A stretch of 64,000 bases of DNA from Flavobacterium algicola. GTDB lineage: Bacteria; Bacteroidota; Bacteroidia; Flavobacteriales; Flavobacteriaceae. Both the position numbers and the translations under genes were made by a program. Below, piece by piece: positions 43,158 to 52,099 of the stretch. Each line of letters begins with the position of its first letter. The stretch's first letter is position 1. The notes below the pieces were generated by a model. It was not told the DNA's origin. It did not search any database and worked only from the letters and a program-made list of their open reading frames with translations. The DNA is taken from positions 124,001 through 188,000 of the forward strand of contig NZ_JAJTUT010000002.1 in assembly GCF_022399565.1 (NCBI RefSeq). The letters run 5' to 3'.

Positions 43158-45536
43158 ATGAAAAAACACTTTTTAACTTCATTTTTACTTTTAACAGGAT
43201 GTTTCTTAACAACATCCTATGCTTTGGATATTTACGTAAGCCCAACGGGTTCTGATTCCAATAGCGGTAGTAAGAGCCAACCATTGGCATCAGTAGTAGC
43301 CGCTCAAATAAAAGCACGTACTTATGCTGGTAAGGAAACTGTAATTATTTATTTTGCTGATGGGGTTTATTATTTGCCAGAAACAATTGTTTTCACACCA
43401 AAGGATGGAGGAACTAAAGCACATCCAATTACCTACCGTGCCCAAAATGAAGGTAAAGCTATTTTGAGTGGAGGTACCAAACTAAAACTGAATTGGAAAA
43501 CCTATCGCGATGGAATATTTCAGGCGCAAACGCCCAAAGGAGTAGTGATCGATCAAGTTTTTATTGATGGTTTAAATCAGCGTATGGCTCGTTATCCTAA
43601 TTATGATGCTACTAAAAAGACGGATGCGTATCAAGGGTATGCTGCCGATGCTTTTTCAAAAGAAAGAGCAGCAGGATGGAAGCATCCTGAAGGAGGCTAT
43701 ATGCATGCTATGCACGCCAAACTTTGGGGTGGTTACCATTACAAGATTACTGGTAAAAAAGCAGATGGAGAACTGACTTATGAAGGTGGATGGCAAAATA
43801 ATCGCCAAATGGGTATGCATACAACCTTTCGTATGGTCGAAAATATCTTTGAAGAACTCGATGCACCTGGAGAATGGTTTCATGATGAAAAAGCACAACT
43901 ATTGTACTATAAACCAGAATCAACAACCAATTTAGATAAGGCTACTGTGGAGGTGGTGCGACTAAAACAATTGATTGATTTTCAAGGTTCAATTAAAGAG
44001 CCTGTTAAATTTATCAACTTACAAGGTTTTGTGGTACGCCACGCTGCCCGAACTTTTATGGAAACTAAAGAACCGATGGTGCGTTCCGATTGGACGATCT
44101 TCCGTGGAGGTGCTTTTATGTTAACGGGTACTGAAGATGTTCAGATTGTGGATTGTGAGTTTGATCAAGTGGGAGGAAATGCCATTTTTGTAAATAATTA
44201 TAATCGTCGAACGCTAGTAAAAGGGAATTATATTCATCACACAGGTGCGAGTGGAATTTGTTTTGTTGGGGATCCTAATGCGCTGCGCGACCCTTTGTTT
44301 GAATATGGAGAGACCAATCAATTTGCAAAATTAGACCGTACTCCAGGACCGAAAACCGAAAATTATCCAGCCAATGGAACTGTTGAAGATTGTTTGATTC
44401 ATAACGTAGGAACTGTGGAACGTCAACCAGCGGGAGTTGAGATTGAGATGGCTATGGAAATAACCGTTAGAGATTGTTCTATTTATGATTGTGCTCGTTC
44501 TGGAATAAATATTGGAGATGGCGCATTTGGAGGACATTTGATTGAACGTTGCGATGTATTTAACACCGTATTAGAAACACACGATCATGGTTCGTTCAAT
44601 TCATGGGGACGTGATCGATACTGGAAAGTAAAAGGTTTAGATTTAGACAAATATCCTGAATTGCCTTTTGCTGATGCTATGAAAACTACCATTATTCGTG
44701 ACAGCCGTTGGCGTTGTAATCATGGTTGGGACATTGATTTGGATGATGGTTCTACAAACTATGATATTTATAATAATTTAATGCTTTCAGGTGGATTAAA
44801 ATTAAGAGAAGGTTTTAGAAGACGTGCTTGGAATAATATAACGGTGAATAATACTTTCCATCCCCATGTTTGGTATGAGAATAGTAATGACGAAGTGTTC
44901 TCTAATATTTTTATGTTTAAATACCTAGGAGCTAACACGCCAACTGCTGAGAAAAACGGAAAAAGAGTGGATAGTAATCTTATTTTTGATGGAGAGCTAA
45001 CACAAGAATTTGGTTGGGACGAACATTCTATCGTAGGAGACCCTATGTTTATTGATCCAGCTAAAGGAGATTTCCGAGTGAAAGAAGGTTCTCCTGCCTT
45101 TAAAATAGGTTTTAAAAACTTCCCAATGGATCAGTTTGGAGTGAAAAAGCCATCGCTTAAAGCCATTGCAAAAACACCAGTTATCCCTGCATTAGGCGTT
45201 TCTGAAGAACTCCAAAAGAAAGGTAAATCGAAAAGGAATAAAAAAGCTGTGGCAACAACTTGGATGGGAGCTACAATAAGCGGTCTTTCAGGAATGGAAT
45301 TTTCGGCCTATGGAGTTGCTAAAGAAGATGGAGGTGTGGTGTTGAAAAAAATAACTAAAGATTCTCAGTTAGAAAAATCAGGCTTTTTAGAGGAAGATCT
45401 TATTTTAAGTGTAAATGGACTTAAAGTTGCAAATGAAGCACTATTCATGAAGGTGATGAACGGAATAAAATCGGGTGTGGTTAAGTTCAAAGTCGTTCGG
45501 GAACAAAAAGAAATGGAAATCAAGATGACTTTATAA
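43158..45536 (+). CDS. GH141-like right-handed beta-helix enzyme with C-terminal PDZ domain
   Basis: A 792-residue exported protein. The signal region contains LLLTGC, a possible lipobox, but hydrophobicity continues to SYALD, so lipidation is unsure. Residues about 25-200 (DIYVSPTGSDSNSGSKSQPL, FADGVYYLPETIVFTPKDGG) and 300-640 (repeated short beta rungs with stacked N and I residues, e.g. VEDCLIHNVGTVERQPAGVE) match the GH141 architecture. Its founding members include an alpha-L-fucosidase from rhamnogalacturonan-II degradation and a xylanase. Residues about 699-792 form a PDZ domain (GVVLKKITKDSQLEKSGFLE, EDLILSVNGLKVANEALF). A PDZ tail on such an enzyme is uncommon. The presumed role is an exo-acting fucosidase on fucoidan fragments. 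Confidence 0.82.
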   Translation: MKKHFLTSFLLLTGCFLTTSYALDIYVSPTGSDSNSGSKSQPLASVVAAQIKARTYAGKETVIIYFADGVYYLPETIVFTPKDGGTKAHPITYRAQNEGKAILSGGTKLKLNWKTYRDGIFQAQTPKGVVIDQVFIDGLNQRMARYPNYDATKKTDAYQGYAADAFSKERAAGWKHPEGGYMHAMHAKLWGGYHYKITGKKADGELTYEGGWQNNRQMGMHTTFRMVENIFEELDAPGEWFHDEKAQLLYYKPESTTNLDKATVEVVRLKQLIDFQGSIKEPVKFINLQGFVVRHAARTFMETKEPMVRSDWTIFRGGAFMLTGTEDVQIVDCEFDQVGGNAIFVNNYNRRTLVKGNYIHHTGASGICFVGDPNALRDPLFEYGETNQFAKLDRTPGPKTENYPANGTVEDCLIHNVGTVERQPAGVEIEMAMEITVRDCSIYDCARSGINIGDGAFGGHLIERCDVFNTVLETHDHGSFNSWGRDRYWKVKGLDLDKYPELPFADAMKTTIIRDSRWRCNHGWDIDLDDGSTNYDIYNNLMLSGGLKLREGFRRRAWNNITVNNTFHPHVWYENSNDEVFSNIFMFKYLGANTPTAEKNGKRVDSNLIFDGELTQEFGWDEHSIVGDPMFIDPAKGDFRVKEGSPAFKIGFKNFPMDQFGVKKPSLKAIAKTPVIPALGVSEELQKKGKSKRNKKAVATTWMGATISGLSGMEFSAYGVAKEDGGVVLKKITKDSQLEKSGFLEEDLILSVNGLKVANEALFMKVMNGIKSGVVKFKVVREQKEMEIKMTL

Positions 45537-45557
45537 TTAGTTTTAAAAATAAAGTAA

Positions 45558-47180
45558 ATGCATATACTTAAAATAATATTGGTATTAATTGTAGCACCAT
45601 TCACTTTCATTAAAGCACAGAATAGACGTTCGAATCCCATTGTTAGTCATATGTTCACTGCTGATCCATCAGCGCATGTGTGGCAAGACGGCCGTTTGTA
45701 TGTGTATCCATCCACTGACGTCGCTCCTGCAAAGGGATACTCTACTATGGATGGCTATCATGTGTTTTCTACAGATGATATGATTACGTGGAAAGATCAT
45801 GGTGAAATTTTACATTCGAGACAGGTGGACTGGGGACGTGAAGAGGGCGGTTTTATGTGGGCGCCTGACTGTGCGTATAGAAATGGAATGTACTACTTCT
45901 TTTTTCCACACAAAAACAAAGAAGATGTATGGGAGATAGGGGTAGCGACGAGTAAAAATCCCGCTTCGGGCTTTAAAGTCCAAGGATATATCAAAGGAGG
46001 AAATGCATTTTGTGATCCCTGTGTTTTTATTGACGAAAATGGTGAAGCTTATTTATATGCAGTTAAAGGTGCCAAAACGTATGCGGCTAAGCTCAAAGAA
46101 AATTTGATGGAAGTGGATGGCGAAATGAAATTGCAGACTGGTCTTGAAGGTCTTCGAGAAGGGCCGTTTGTTTTTAAACGCAAAGGGAAATATTATTTAA
46201 TGTATCCCGATGATTTTCCAAAGTTTAACAAAATGCGTTACGCTATGAGTGATAATCCATTAGGACCTTGGGAACCAAAAGGTGTTTTTTTAGGGAGCAC
46301 CGATGTAATTACAACTCATGGTTCGGTAGTAGCGTATAAAGACCAATGGTACATTTTTTACCATAACGGAAATTTATCTGGAGGAATAGGTCCTAATCGT
46401 TCGATTTGTTTTGATCCAATTTCGTTTAATGCTGATGGAACGATCAATGGGGTCGAGCAAACTTTAGGGGTACAATTGCCCACTTTTCATAAAGCCATTA
46501 ATTTTAATGAAATGATGGGAACAGTGGAACCGGGAAATTACAATGAGACCGATTTAAAAAAATACGGTATCGTACCCGATGAAATTGCTTCAATTCAAAT
46601 TCCAGAGGGATATCTTGTCGAATGTTTTGAAAAAGATAATTTTAGAGGGAAATCATGGATTTTTGAGGAAGATCGAATCGATTTGAAAGCGATTGGCTGT
46701 AATGGCACAATCCATTCGATGAAAATTTCTAAGTTAAAAATGGAGAATCTCGTTAAAAATCCATCATTCGAACTAGCTACTCAAAAGCAACTGAAATTTT
46801 GGTTAACGAAATCTCCAAAATCGTATGAGCAATTCTTAGATTCTTCCGCACAAGGATATTATTCGTTACGATATGAAAGCAATAAAAGCGAAAAAGAAAT
46901 GGTTCAAAATGTCGAAATAAAGCCAAATACAAATTACGAACTTAATGTCAAAATGAAAATAGATTCGGGCACAACGGGTACGTCAGTTTTTGATACCAAT
47001 GGTAGTTTTGTTACCAGCTGTACGTTTGAATTGGATGCCACGACAAAAGCAGGAGAATGGGTTGAATTTAAAGGAGTTTTCAATAGTGGGGATACCTCCA
47101 AAGTACAGTTGCGATGTATGACTTCTGCAGATTTTAAAGGAGTTTGCTATTGGGACGATGTTGTTTTAAAAGTGAAATAA
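45558..47180 (+). CDS. GH43-type glycosidase with crystallin-like and CBM4/9-like domains
   Basis: A 540-residue protein with signal peptide (LKIILVLIVAPFTFIKAQ) and three modules. The GH43 five-bladed propeller (about 25-320) has the acidic triad in TADPSAHVW (Asp36), FCDPCVF (Asp153) and REGPFVF (Glu201). Residues about 350-402 (PEGYLVECFEKDNFRGKSWI, IHSMKISK) resemble a beta/gamma-crystallin motif. The last ~140 residues (VKNPSFELATQKQLKFWLTK, YWDDVVLKV) are a CBM4/9-type jelly-roll. GH43 enzymes usually remove xylose, arabinose or galactose units, so it may trim side branches of a complex fucoidan. It begins 21 bp after the GH141-like gene, implying co-transcription. Confidence 0.88.
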   Translation: MHILKIILVLIVAPFTFIKAQNRRSNPIVSHMFTADPSAHVWQDGRLYVYPSTDVAPAKGYSTMDGYHVFSTDDMITWKDHGEILHSRQVDWGREEGGFMWAPDCAYRNGMYYFFFPHKNKEDVWEIGVATSKNPASGFKVQGYIKGGNAFCDPCVFIDENGEAYLYAVKGAKTYAAKLKENLMEVDGEMKLQTGLEGLREGPFVFKRKGKYYLMYPDDFPKFNKMRYAMSDNPLGPWEPKGVFLGSTDVITTHGSVVAYKDQWYIFYHNGNLSGGIGPNRSICFDPISFNADGTINGVEQTLGVQLPTFHKAINFNEMMGTVEPGNYNETDLKKYGIVPDEIASIQIPEGYLVECFEKDNFRGKSWIFEEDRIDLKAIGCNGTIHSMKISKLKMENLVKNPSFELATQKQLKFWLTKSPKSYEQFLDSSAQGYYSLRYESNKSEKEMVQNVEIKPNTNYELNVKMKIDSGTTGTSVFDTNGSFVTSCTFELDATTKAGEWVEFKGVFNSGDTSKVQLRCMTSADFKGVCYWDDVVLKVK

Positions 47181-47489
47181 TAATTTTATAAGTGAAGCAT
47201 TTTATTAATCTGAATATATCATATTCGATTCAAGCAATATTAAGCTGCTACATCTATGAAAATCTGCGTGAAAAATTTAGCATGGAGATTCGGTAGATTT
47301 TCGCTGATACACATCCAGATTTGCATCTACTTAAAACAAGTTATCTGTGTCACCCAGGTTCCGACAATTGAGGAAGAAATGATCTTAGTAAAGTCTCCAA
47401 AAACAATTTTTTAAAGATTTAAAAAAAACAGAATAAAAACTGCGCTATATACCATGGCAGTGGAAATAAACAAATTAAATTATTACAAA
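47181..47489. other. Intergenic region, nothing assigned
   Basis: 309 bp upstream of the preferred GH30 start. Fragments around 47255-47335 (AAAATCTGCGTG, GATTTTCGCTGAT) resemble low-complexity intergenic sequence common in Flavobacteria. No gene or clear terminator is visible. Confidence 0.35.
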
Positions 47490-48917
47490 ATGAAAATAAA
47501 TAAAATACAATTGTTAGCGATCTTTTTAACCTCTTTTTTAGGGGTTCAAGTCGTCCTTGCGCAGACTTCATGGAAATTTAAAAAAGCAAAACTTAGTTAT
47601 GTGGATTTATCAGATGGTGCACAAATAACTGCACAACCTATAAAAACAGAAAATGTAAAGTTGAAAAAAATTAAAAATGTGGATGCTGCCATAACAATCA
47701 ATTTGAAAAGTGTTGTCAATGCAAATTTAAGCGGAGTTGGTGGGGCATTCAATGAGCAAGGTGGTGAAGCTTTCATGGCATTGTCAGAGGCAGATCGTAA
47801 CGCATTTACAACAACTCTTTTTAACCCCAAAAATGGAGCTGGATTGACTTTTTGTCGCACGGCCATAGGTTCTTCAGATTTTGGATTAAGTGCTTACAGT
47901 TACAGTGAAGTGGCTGATGATTTTGAAATGAAGCATTTTTCAATCGAACGAGATACCAAAACGGTAATTCCTTTTATTCTAGCGGCCAAAGTAGAAAATC
48001 CAGATTTGAAAATGTTTGCATCTCCATGGAGTCCTCCGGCTTGGATGAAGGTATCAGGGAAAATGGATGGTGGAAAAGGAAATGATTCTATAAATGTGTT
48101 GAAGGTAAACCCAGCAATATATAAAGCCTACGCCTTGTATTTTTCGAAATACATTCAAGAATATGCAAAACAGGGCGTGGTAATTAATAGGGTGCACATT
48201 CAAAATGAAACCGATATGAATCCACCCTATCCAGGATGCGATATGTCTCCAAAACAAATGGCTGAATTAGTTTCGAAATATATTTTACCTCAATTTCAAA
48301 AAGATGGCATTAAGACAGAAATTTGGGCTGGTACTTTTAGAGGAAAAAGATCTGATGCTCAAAATTTTATGAAATTAGAAGGAGCTAAGGATGTCGTTGG
48401 AGTAGGGCTACAATATTGCAAACCTGAAGTTTTGAAAGAGCTTAGAACAAATTATCCAAACTTGAATATGATGCATACCGAAGGCGCTTGTTTTAACGGG
48501 AAAAACTCTATGGATCAAGCACGTAAGCGTTTTTCAGAGATGGCAGACTGGTTTAATGGTGGTTCTGAGAATTATTGTTATTGGAATATGGTGCTGAATG
48601 AAACTAGTAGTAGCGCTTGGAACTGGAAACAAAACAGCCTTGTAACGATTGATCGAAATACCAAATCAATAACATATAATCCCGATTATGCACCCGTGGC
48701 ATTATTAGGTCAATACATTCGACCAGGAGATCAATCCATGAAAGTGGACACACCAGAAGGTATTTTTGCAATTGCTGTTCGTAATTCAGATCGTTTGGTT
48801 GTTTTTGTCGAAAATAAAGAAACTTTAGTGAAAAAACAACAACTTAAATTAGATGGGAAATTTTACACAGCAGAAATACCTGCTCAAAGTGTATGTGCTT
48901 TGGTTTTTGAAAAGTAA
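47490..48917 (+). CDS. GH30-family glycosidase
   Basis: The open frame starts at 47454, but ATG 47490 opens a standard signal peptide (IQLLAIFLTSFLGVQVVLAQ) and is preferred (475 residues). GH30 features are GVGGAFNEQGGEAFMAL, FCRTAIGSSDFGLSAYSY, FASPWSPPAWMKVSGKM, the acid/base in HIQNETDMNPPYPG (Glu240) and the nucleophile in NMMHTEGACF (Glu331), followed by the beta-structured C-terminal subdomain. GH30 retains configuration; known activities include beta-glucosylceramidase, beta-1,6-glucanase, beta-xylosidase and beta-fucosidase/galactanase types. The specificity here is unknown. In a fucoidan locus it may cut beta-linked galactose, xylose or glucuronate branches. Confidence 0.9.
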   Translation: MKINKIQLLAIFLTSFLGVQVVLAQTSWKFKKAKLSYVDLSDGAQITAQPIKTENVKLKKIKNVDAAITINLKSVVNANLSGVGGAFNEQGGEAFMALSEADRNAFTTTLFNPKNGAGLTFCRTAIGSSDFGLSAYSYSEVADDFEMKHFSIERDTKTVIPFILAAKVENPDLKMFASPWSPPAWMKVSGKMDGGKGNDSINVLKVNPAIYKAYALYFSKYIQEYAKQGVVINRVHIQNETDMNPPYPGCDMSPKQMAELVSKYILPQFQKDGIKTEIWAGTFRGKRSDAQNFMKLEGAKDVVGVGLQYCKPEVLKELRTNYPNLNMMHTEGACFNGKNSMDQARKRFSEMADWFNGGSENYCYWNMVLNETSSSAWNWKQNSLVTIDRNTKSITYNPDYAPVALLGQYIRPGDQSMKVDTPEGIFAIAVRNSDRLVVFVENKETLVKKQQLKLDGKFYTAEIPAQSVCALVFEK

Positions 48918-48953
48918 CAATATATTATGCGCATTAACTCTTAAAAAAGAAAG

Positions 48954-50393
48954 ATGAACAAAATAATTGTGAACCTATTGCTTATTTCAATCAGCATATT
49001 GCATGCGCAAGATCACGCAAAAAAAGAAACGGCAAAAGAAGTGAAAATTGAACAAACTTTTGAATATCGTTTTGCCCAAGATTTAAAGCAAACTCCAGAT
49101 TCGGAAGCGCGATTGAATCAATGGTATAAAGACGCTAAGTTTGGAGCTTTTATTCATTTTGGGGTCTATTCGACGTTAGAAGGCGAGTACAAAGGCCGTG
49201 GTTCTGAGCACCGCTACAGCGAATGGATTCAGGTTTCGGCCAAAATTCCTGCCAGTGAATACTATGAAGTAGCTTCTCGATTTAATCCATCTGAGTTTAA
49301 TGCCGAAGAATGGGTTAAAGTGTTTAAAAATGCAGGAATGCGTTATGTAGTGCTGACATCCAAACATCACGATGGTTTTGCTATGTTTAAGTCCAATGTA
49401 AGCAATTATAATATAGTTGATGCTACGCCTTTTAAACGCGATGTCGTAAAGGAATTGAGTGAGGCCTGTCATCGCAATGGTCTAAAATTTGGAGTCTACT
49501 ATTCCCATGCACAAGATTGGGATAACCCAAATGCGCCATTGCTAAATAACAAAGCCTCTATTTTTGACTTGCACCCAGAATTGCCGACGAATTTTAAAGC
49601 CGATTTTGATAAATATATTAAAGAAAAAAGTCTTCCACAGGTCGAAGAACTGGTTAAAAATTATGATATAGATCTGATTTGGTTTGATACACCTGCACAA
49701 ATGACTTATGAACGTGCCAAATTGTTTTCTGATATGGTACAAAAATACAGACCGAATTGCCTAATCAATTCGAGAATCATTCATAACGGTAAAAGCAAAA
49801 TAGAAGCTGCCAATCTACCGCTGTTTGACTATGTTTCAATTGGTGATAAAGAGGTACCTACAAAAAAATTACCACTTTATGTAGAATCTCCCGACTGTGT
49901 CAGTTCGTCTTTTGGATATAAAACGAAGGGAAATGTTTATTATCATACCGAAAAAGAAATGATAAATCGTATGGTTCACACCGTTTGTACAGGCGGAAAT
50001 TATCTTTTGAATAATGGTCCGATGGGTAACGGGGCCTTAGATCCAGAAGCGATTCGACTGTATGGCGTTATTGGTGACTGGATGAAAATGAATGGAGAAT
50101 CGATAATTGCTACTCTTCCTAATCCCTTTGCTAGTAGACCAGTTTGGGGAGATGTTTCGACAAATAAAAATGGAGATGTATTGTATTTGCATGTTCTAGA
50201 AGTTCCAAAATCAGGGATAGTTAACCTTCCCGATTTATCCGTAGAAGTAGAATCTGCAAATTATTTGGCTAGTGATAAAACTGTAATTTTTAAGCAGGAT
50301 GGAAAGAAGGTAAAATTAATAGTTAGTAAGGATGATTCTAATGTTGTAGATCTTGTAATAAAAATTATGTTGAAAGGACCAGTAGAAAAGTAA
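48954..50393 (+). CDS. GH29 alpha-L-fucosidase (third)
   Basis: A 479-residue GH29 enzyme with signal peptide (IIVNLLLISISILHAQ), [49 protein letters not shown] and nucleophile strand LIWFDTPAQMT with Asp245. It is shorter than the two previous GH29 proteins because the extra C-terminal sugar-binding-like domain is missing; it ends with the usual beta-sandwich. It begins 36 bp after the GH30 gene and is followed by a 440-bp gap, so it closes a transcriptional run of enzymes. Probably periplasmic and exo-acting on fucose ends. Confidence 0.94.
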   Translation: MNKIIVNLLLISISILHAQDHAKKETAKEVKIEQTFEYRFAQDLKQTPDSEARLNQWYKDAKFGAFIHFGVYSTLEGEYKGRGSEHRYSEWIQVSAKIPASEYYEVASRFNPSEFNAEEWVKVFKNAGMRYVVLTSKHHDGFAMFKSNVSNYNIVDATPFKRDVVKELSEACHRNGLKFGVYYSHAQDWDNPNAPLLNNKASIFDLHPELPTNFKADFDKYIKEKSLPQVEELVKNYDIDLIWFDTPAQMTYERAKLFSDMVQKYRPNCLINSRIIHNGKSKIEAANLPLFDYVSIGDKEVPTKKLPLYVESPDCVSSSFGYKTKGNVYYHTEKEMINRMVHTVCTGGNYLLNNGPMGNGALDPEAIRLYGVIGDWMKMNGESIIATLPNPFASRPVWGDVSTNKNGDVLYLHVLEVPKSGIVNLPDLSVEVESANYLASDKTVIFKQDGKKVKLIVSKDDSNVVDLVIKIMLKGPVEK

Positions 50394-50833
50394 TCAAATT
50401 GTAGTTCCCTGCCAAGGAATAATGATAAATTTTAATTTAAAAAAATAACCTTTTTGTGTTATAGTTTTTAATAATCAAATAACTACTTGTTGAATAAAAT
50501 TTTTAATACAAAAATCATTATTTCACTCTATAACTATTTTATTTAAATACTACATATTTTTCTTACTACTGCAAGAAAAAAACGTATGATGAATTAGAGC
50601 AACACTTCAATGTTAAGCCTTTAAATTCGGGTAAATGAGTTACTCAAATCAACCTGATTGAATTCAGCAATAAAAAAGAACGACGTGAGTAAGTCTGTTG
50701 AGGTATTGCTGTCGGATATTTGTGTACCCTACAATTTTCAATTTTCTGTTTTGCTAACAAGAGTTTGTTACCAGCAAAAAAATGTTAGGAAATAATTTAA
50801 GATAGCATTGAAGAATTATAAAAAATTACCACG
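50394..50833. other. Intergenic region with degenerate dispersed repeat
   Basis: 440 bp, AT-rich. It holds the second copy of the repeat found at 32325. The sequence after it probably carries the promoter of the EF-hand esterase gene. Confidence 0.45.
50647..50678 (+). repeat. Dispersed repeat, copy 2
   Basis: Identical over 32 bp to 32325-32356, with weaker similarity in the flanks (for example ACGTGAGTAAGTCT here against ACGCGAGGAAGCCT there, and GATATTTG against GCATATTTG further on). Confidence 0.75.
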
Positions 50834-51928
50834 ATGAAGAAGTATATAAGATGTTTTTTATGTATTGGTTATGCAGCATTCTCGCAGGCGCAAACACCTC
50901 CTGAAATAGTGGTATCCAAAAATGAATTTGTAAAATTAGACAGCAATAGAGATGGAACTTTAGATAGAGATGAATTGTCACAAACATGGACTCAAATTAA
51001 ATCTTACGATACGGATAATAATGGAAAGCTAACGCTTGAAGAATTTTCAAAATATGAAATTCCGTACCTGCATACAAAAGGAGAAATTCAAATGAATGTA
51101 AAGTACAAAAAAACCAAAGAGGAGGATTTATACTTAGATATTTACTATCCAGCTGATAAATTGCCAAACAAAAAATATCCTATTATGCTTTACACCCATG
51201 GAGGTGGTTGGTTTAATGGAAGTAAGGAAAACATAACCAAAGCACCTGTAGAGGCTCCTTTTCTCAAACTGGTGGAACAAGGTTTTGCAGTAGTTTCGAT
51301 TAATTACCGCCTTACAAAACAAAAGTCGGTTTTGATGAGGGATTGTGTAATAGATGCTATGGATGCAGTACGTTATTTGTCAAAAAATAGTGAATCCTTA
51401 GGATTAGATGCTAATCGAGTATTTGTCTTAGGCGATTCTGCTGGAGGGCACTTAGCTCAAATGATTACACTCGCAGATCCTAAATTATTTGCAGGGGATA
51501 AAGATCTAGCAGCCTATCAGTATAAAGTTATTGCGGCTGTTTCATGGTACGGTCCTTCAGATTTTACTGAAAAAAAATTCTTTGAAACGGCAGATACGAC
51601 AAAAGTAGCGGATCGTTTTAGTTCGAGAATTACAAAAACTGAAACGAATAAAGAAAAAATAGCAACGTTGTACAAGGAGATGAGCCCCGTGTTTTATTTG
51701 ACAAAAAAGAGTCCACCATTGTTTATGATGGCTGCTGATAACGATACTACAATCCCGGTAATTCATGCATATCACATGAAGAAGAAAGCAGATGAAATTG
51801 GCGCAAATGTAGAAATGTTTATTGTTAAAAATGCTGGACATAATTGGAGAAAAGCGGGAGGAGAAATTGAACCAACTCTCGAAGTAATAACCCAAAAGAC
51901 AGTCGACTTTTTTCTTAAATACAAATAG
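50834..51928 (+). CDS. EF-hand / alpha-beta-hydrolase fusion, carbohydrate esterase-like
   Basis: A 364-residue exported protein (signal peptide CFLCIGYAAFSQAQ). Residues 36-47 (DSNRDGTLDRDE) and 59-70 (DTDNNGKLTLEE) are two canonical EF-hand calcium loops. The rest is an alpha/beta-hydrolase with oxyanion motif YTHGGGWFNGS, nucleophile elbow GDSAGGHL (Ser202), Asp in MAADNDTTIP and His in NAGHNWRK. The hydrolase resembles the acetylxylan-esterase/BD-FAE group, so deacylation of fucoidan oligosaccharides is likely. The calcium module may stabilise the enzyme or respond to calcium in seawater. It is only distantly similar to the esterase at 4645. Confidence 0.88.
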   Translation: MKKYIRCFLCIGYAAFSQAQTPPEIVVSKNEFVKLDSNRDGTLDRDELSQTWTQIKSYDTDNNGKLTLEEFSKYEIPYLHTKGEIQMNVKYKKTKEEDLYLDIYYPADKLPNKKYPIMLYTHGGGWFNGSKENITKAPVEAPFLKLVEQGFAVVSINYRLTKQKSVLMRDCVIDAMDAVRYLSKNSESLGLDANRVFVLGDSAGGHLAQMITLADPKLFAGDKDLAAYQYKVIAAVSWYGPSDFTEKKFFETADTTKVADRFSSRITKTETNKEKIATLYKEMSPVFYLTKKSPPLFMMAADNDTTIPVIHAYHMKKKADEIGANVEMFIVKNAGHNWRKAGGEIEPTLEVITQKTVDFFLKYK

Positions 51929-52099
51929 AAAAAAGGAAATGATACTATTGAGAATAAAGAGTTAAATAGAAACTGACCATTCTATCTTATTTTCATAATG
52001 CCGAAATGACATAGATTAGTTGACCACTTTTCTATTTAAAATTTTATGGAGTAGTTTTTTACTCCAACTATAAACTATAACTAACCAATCAACCAAATT

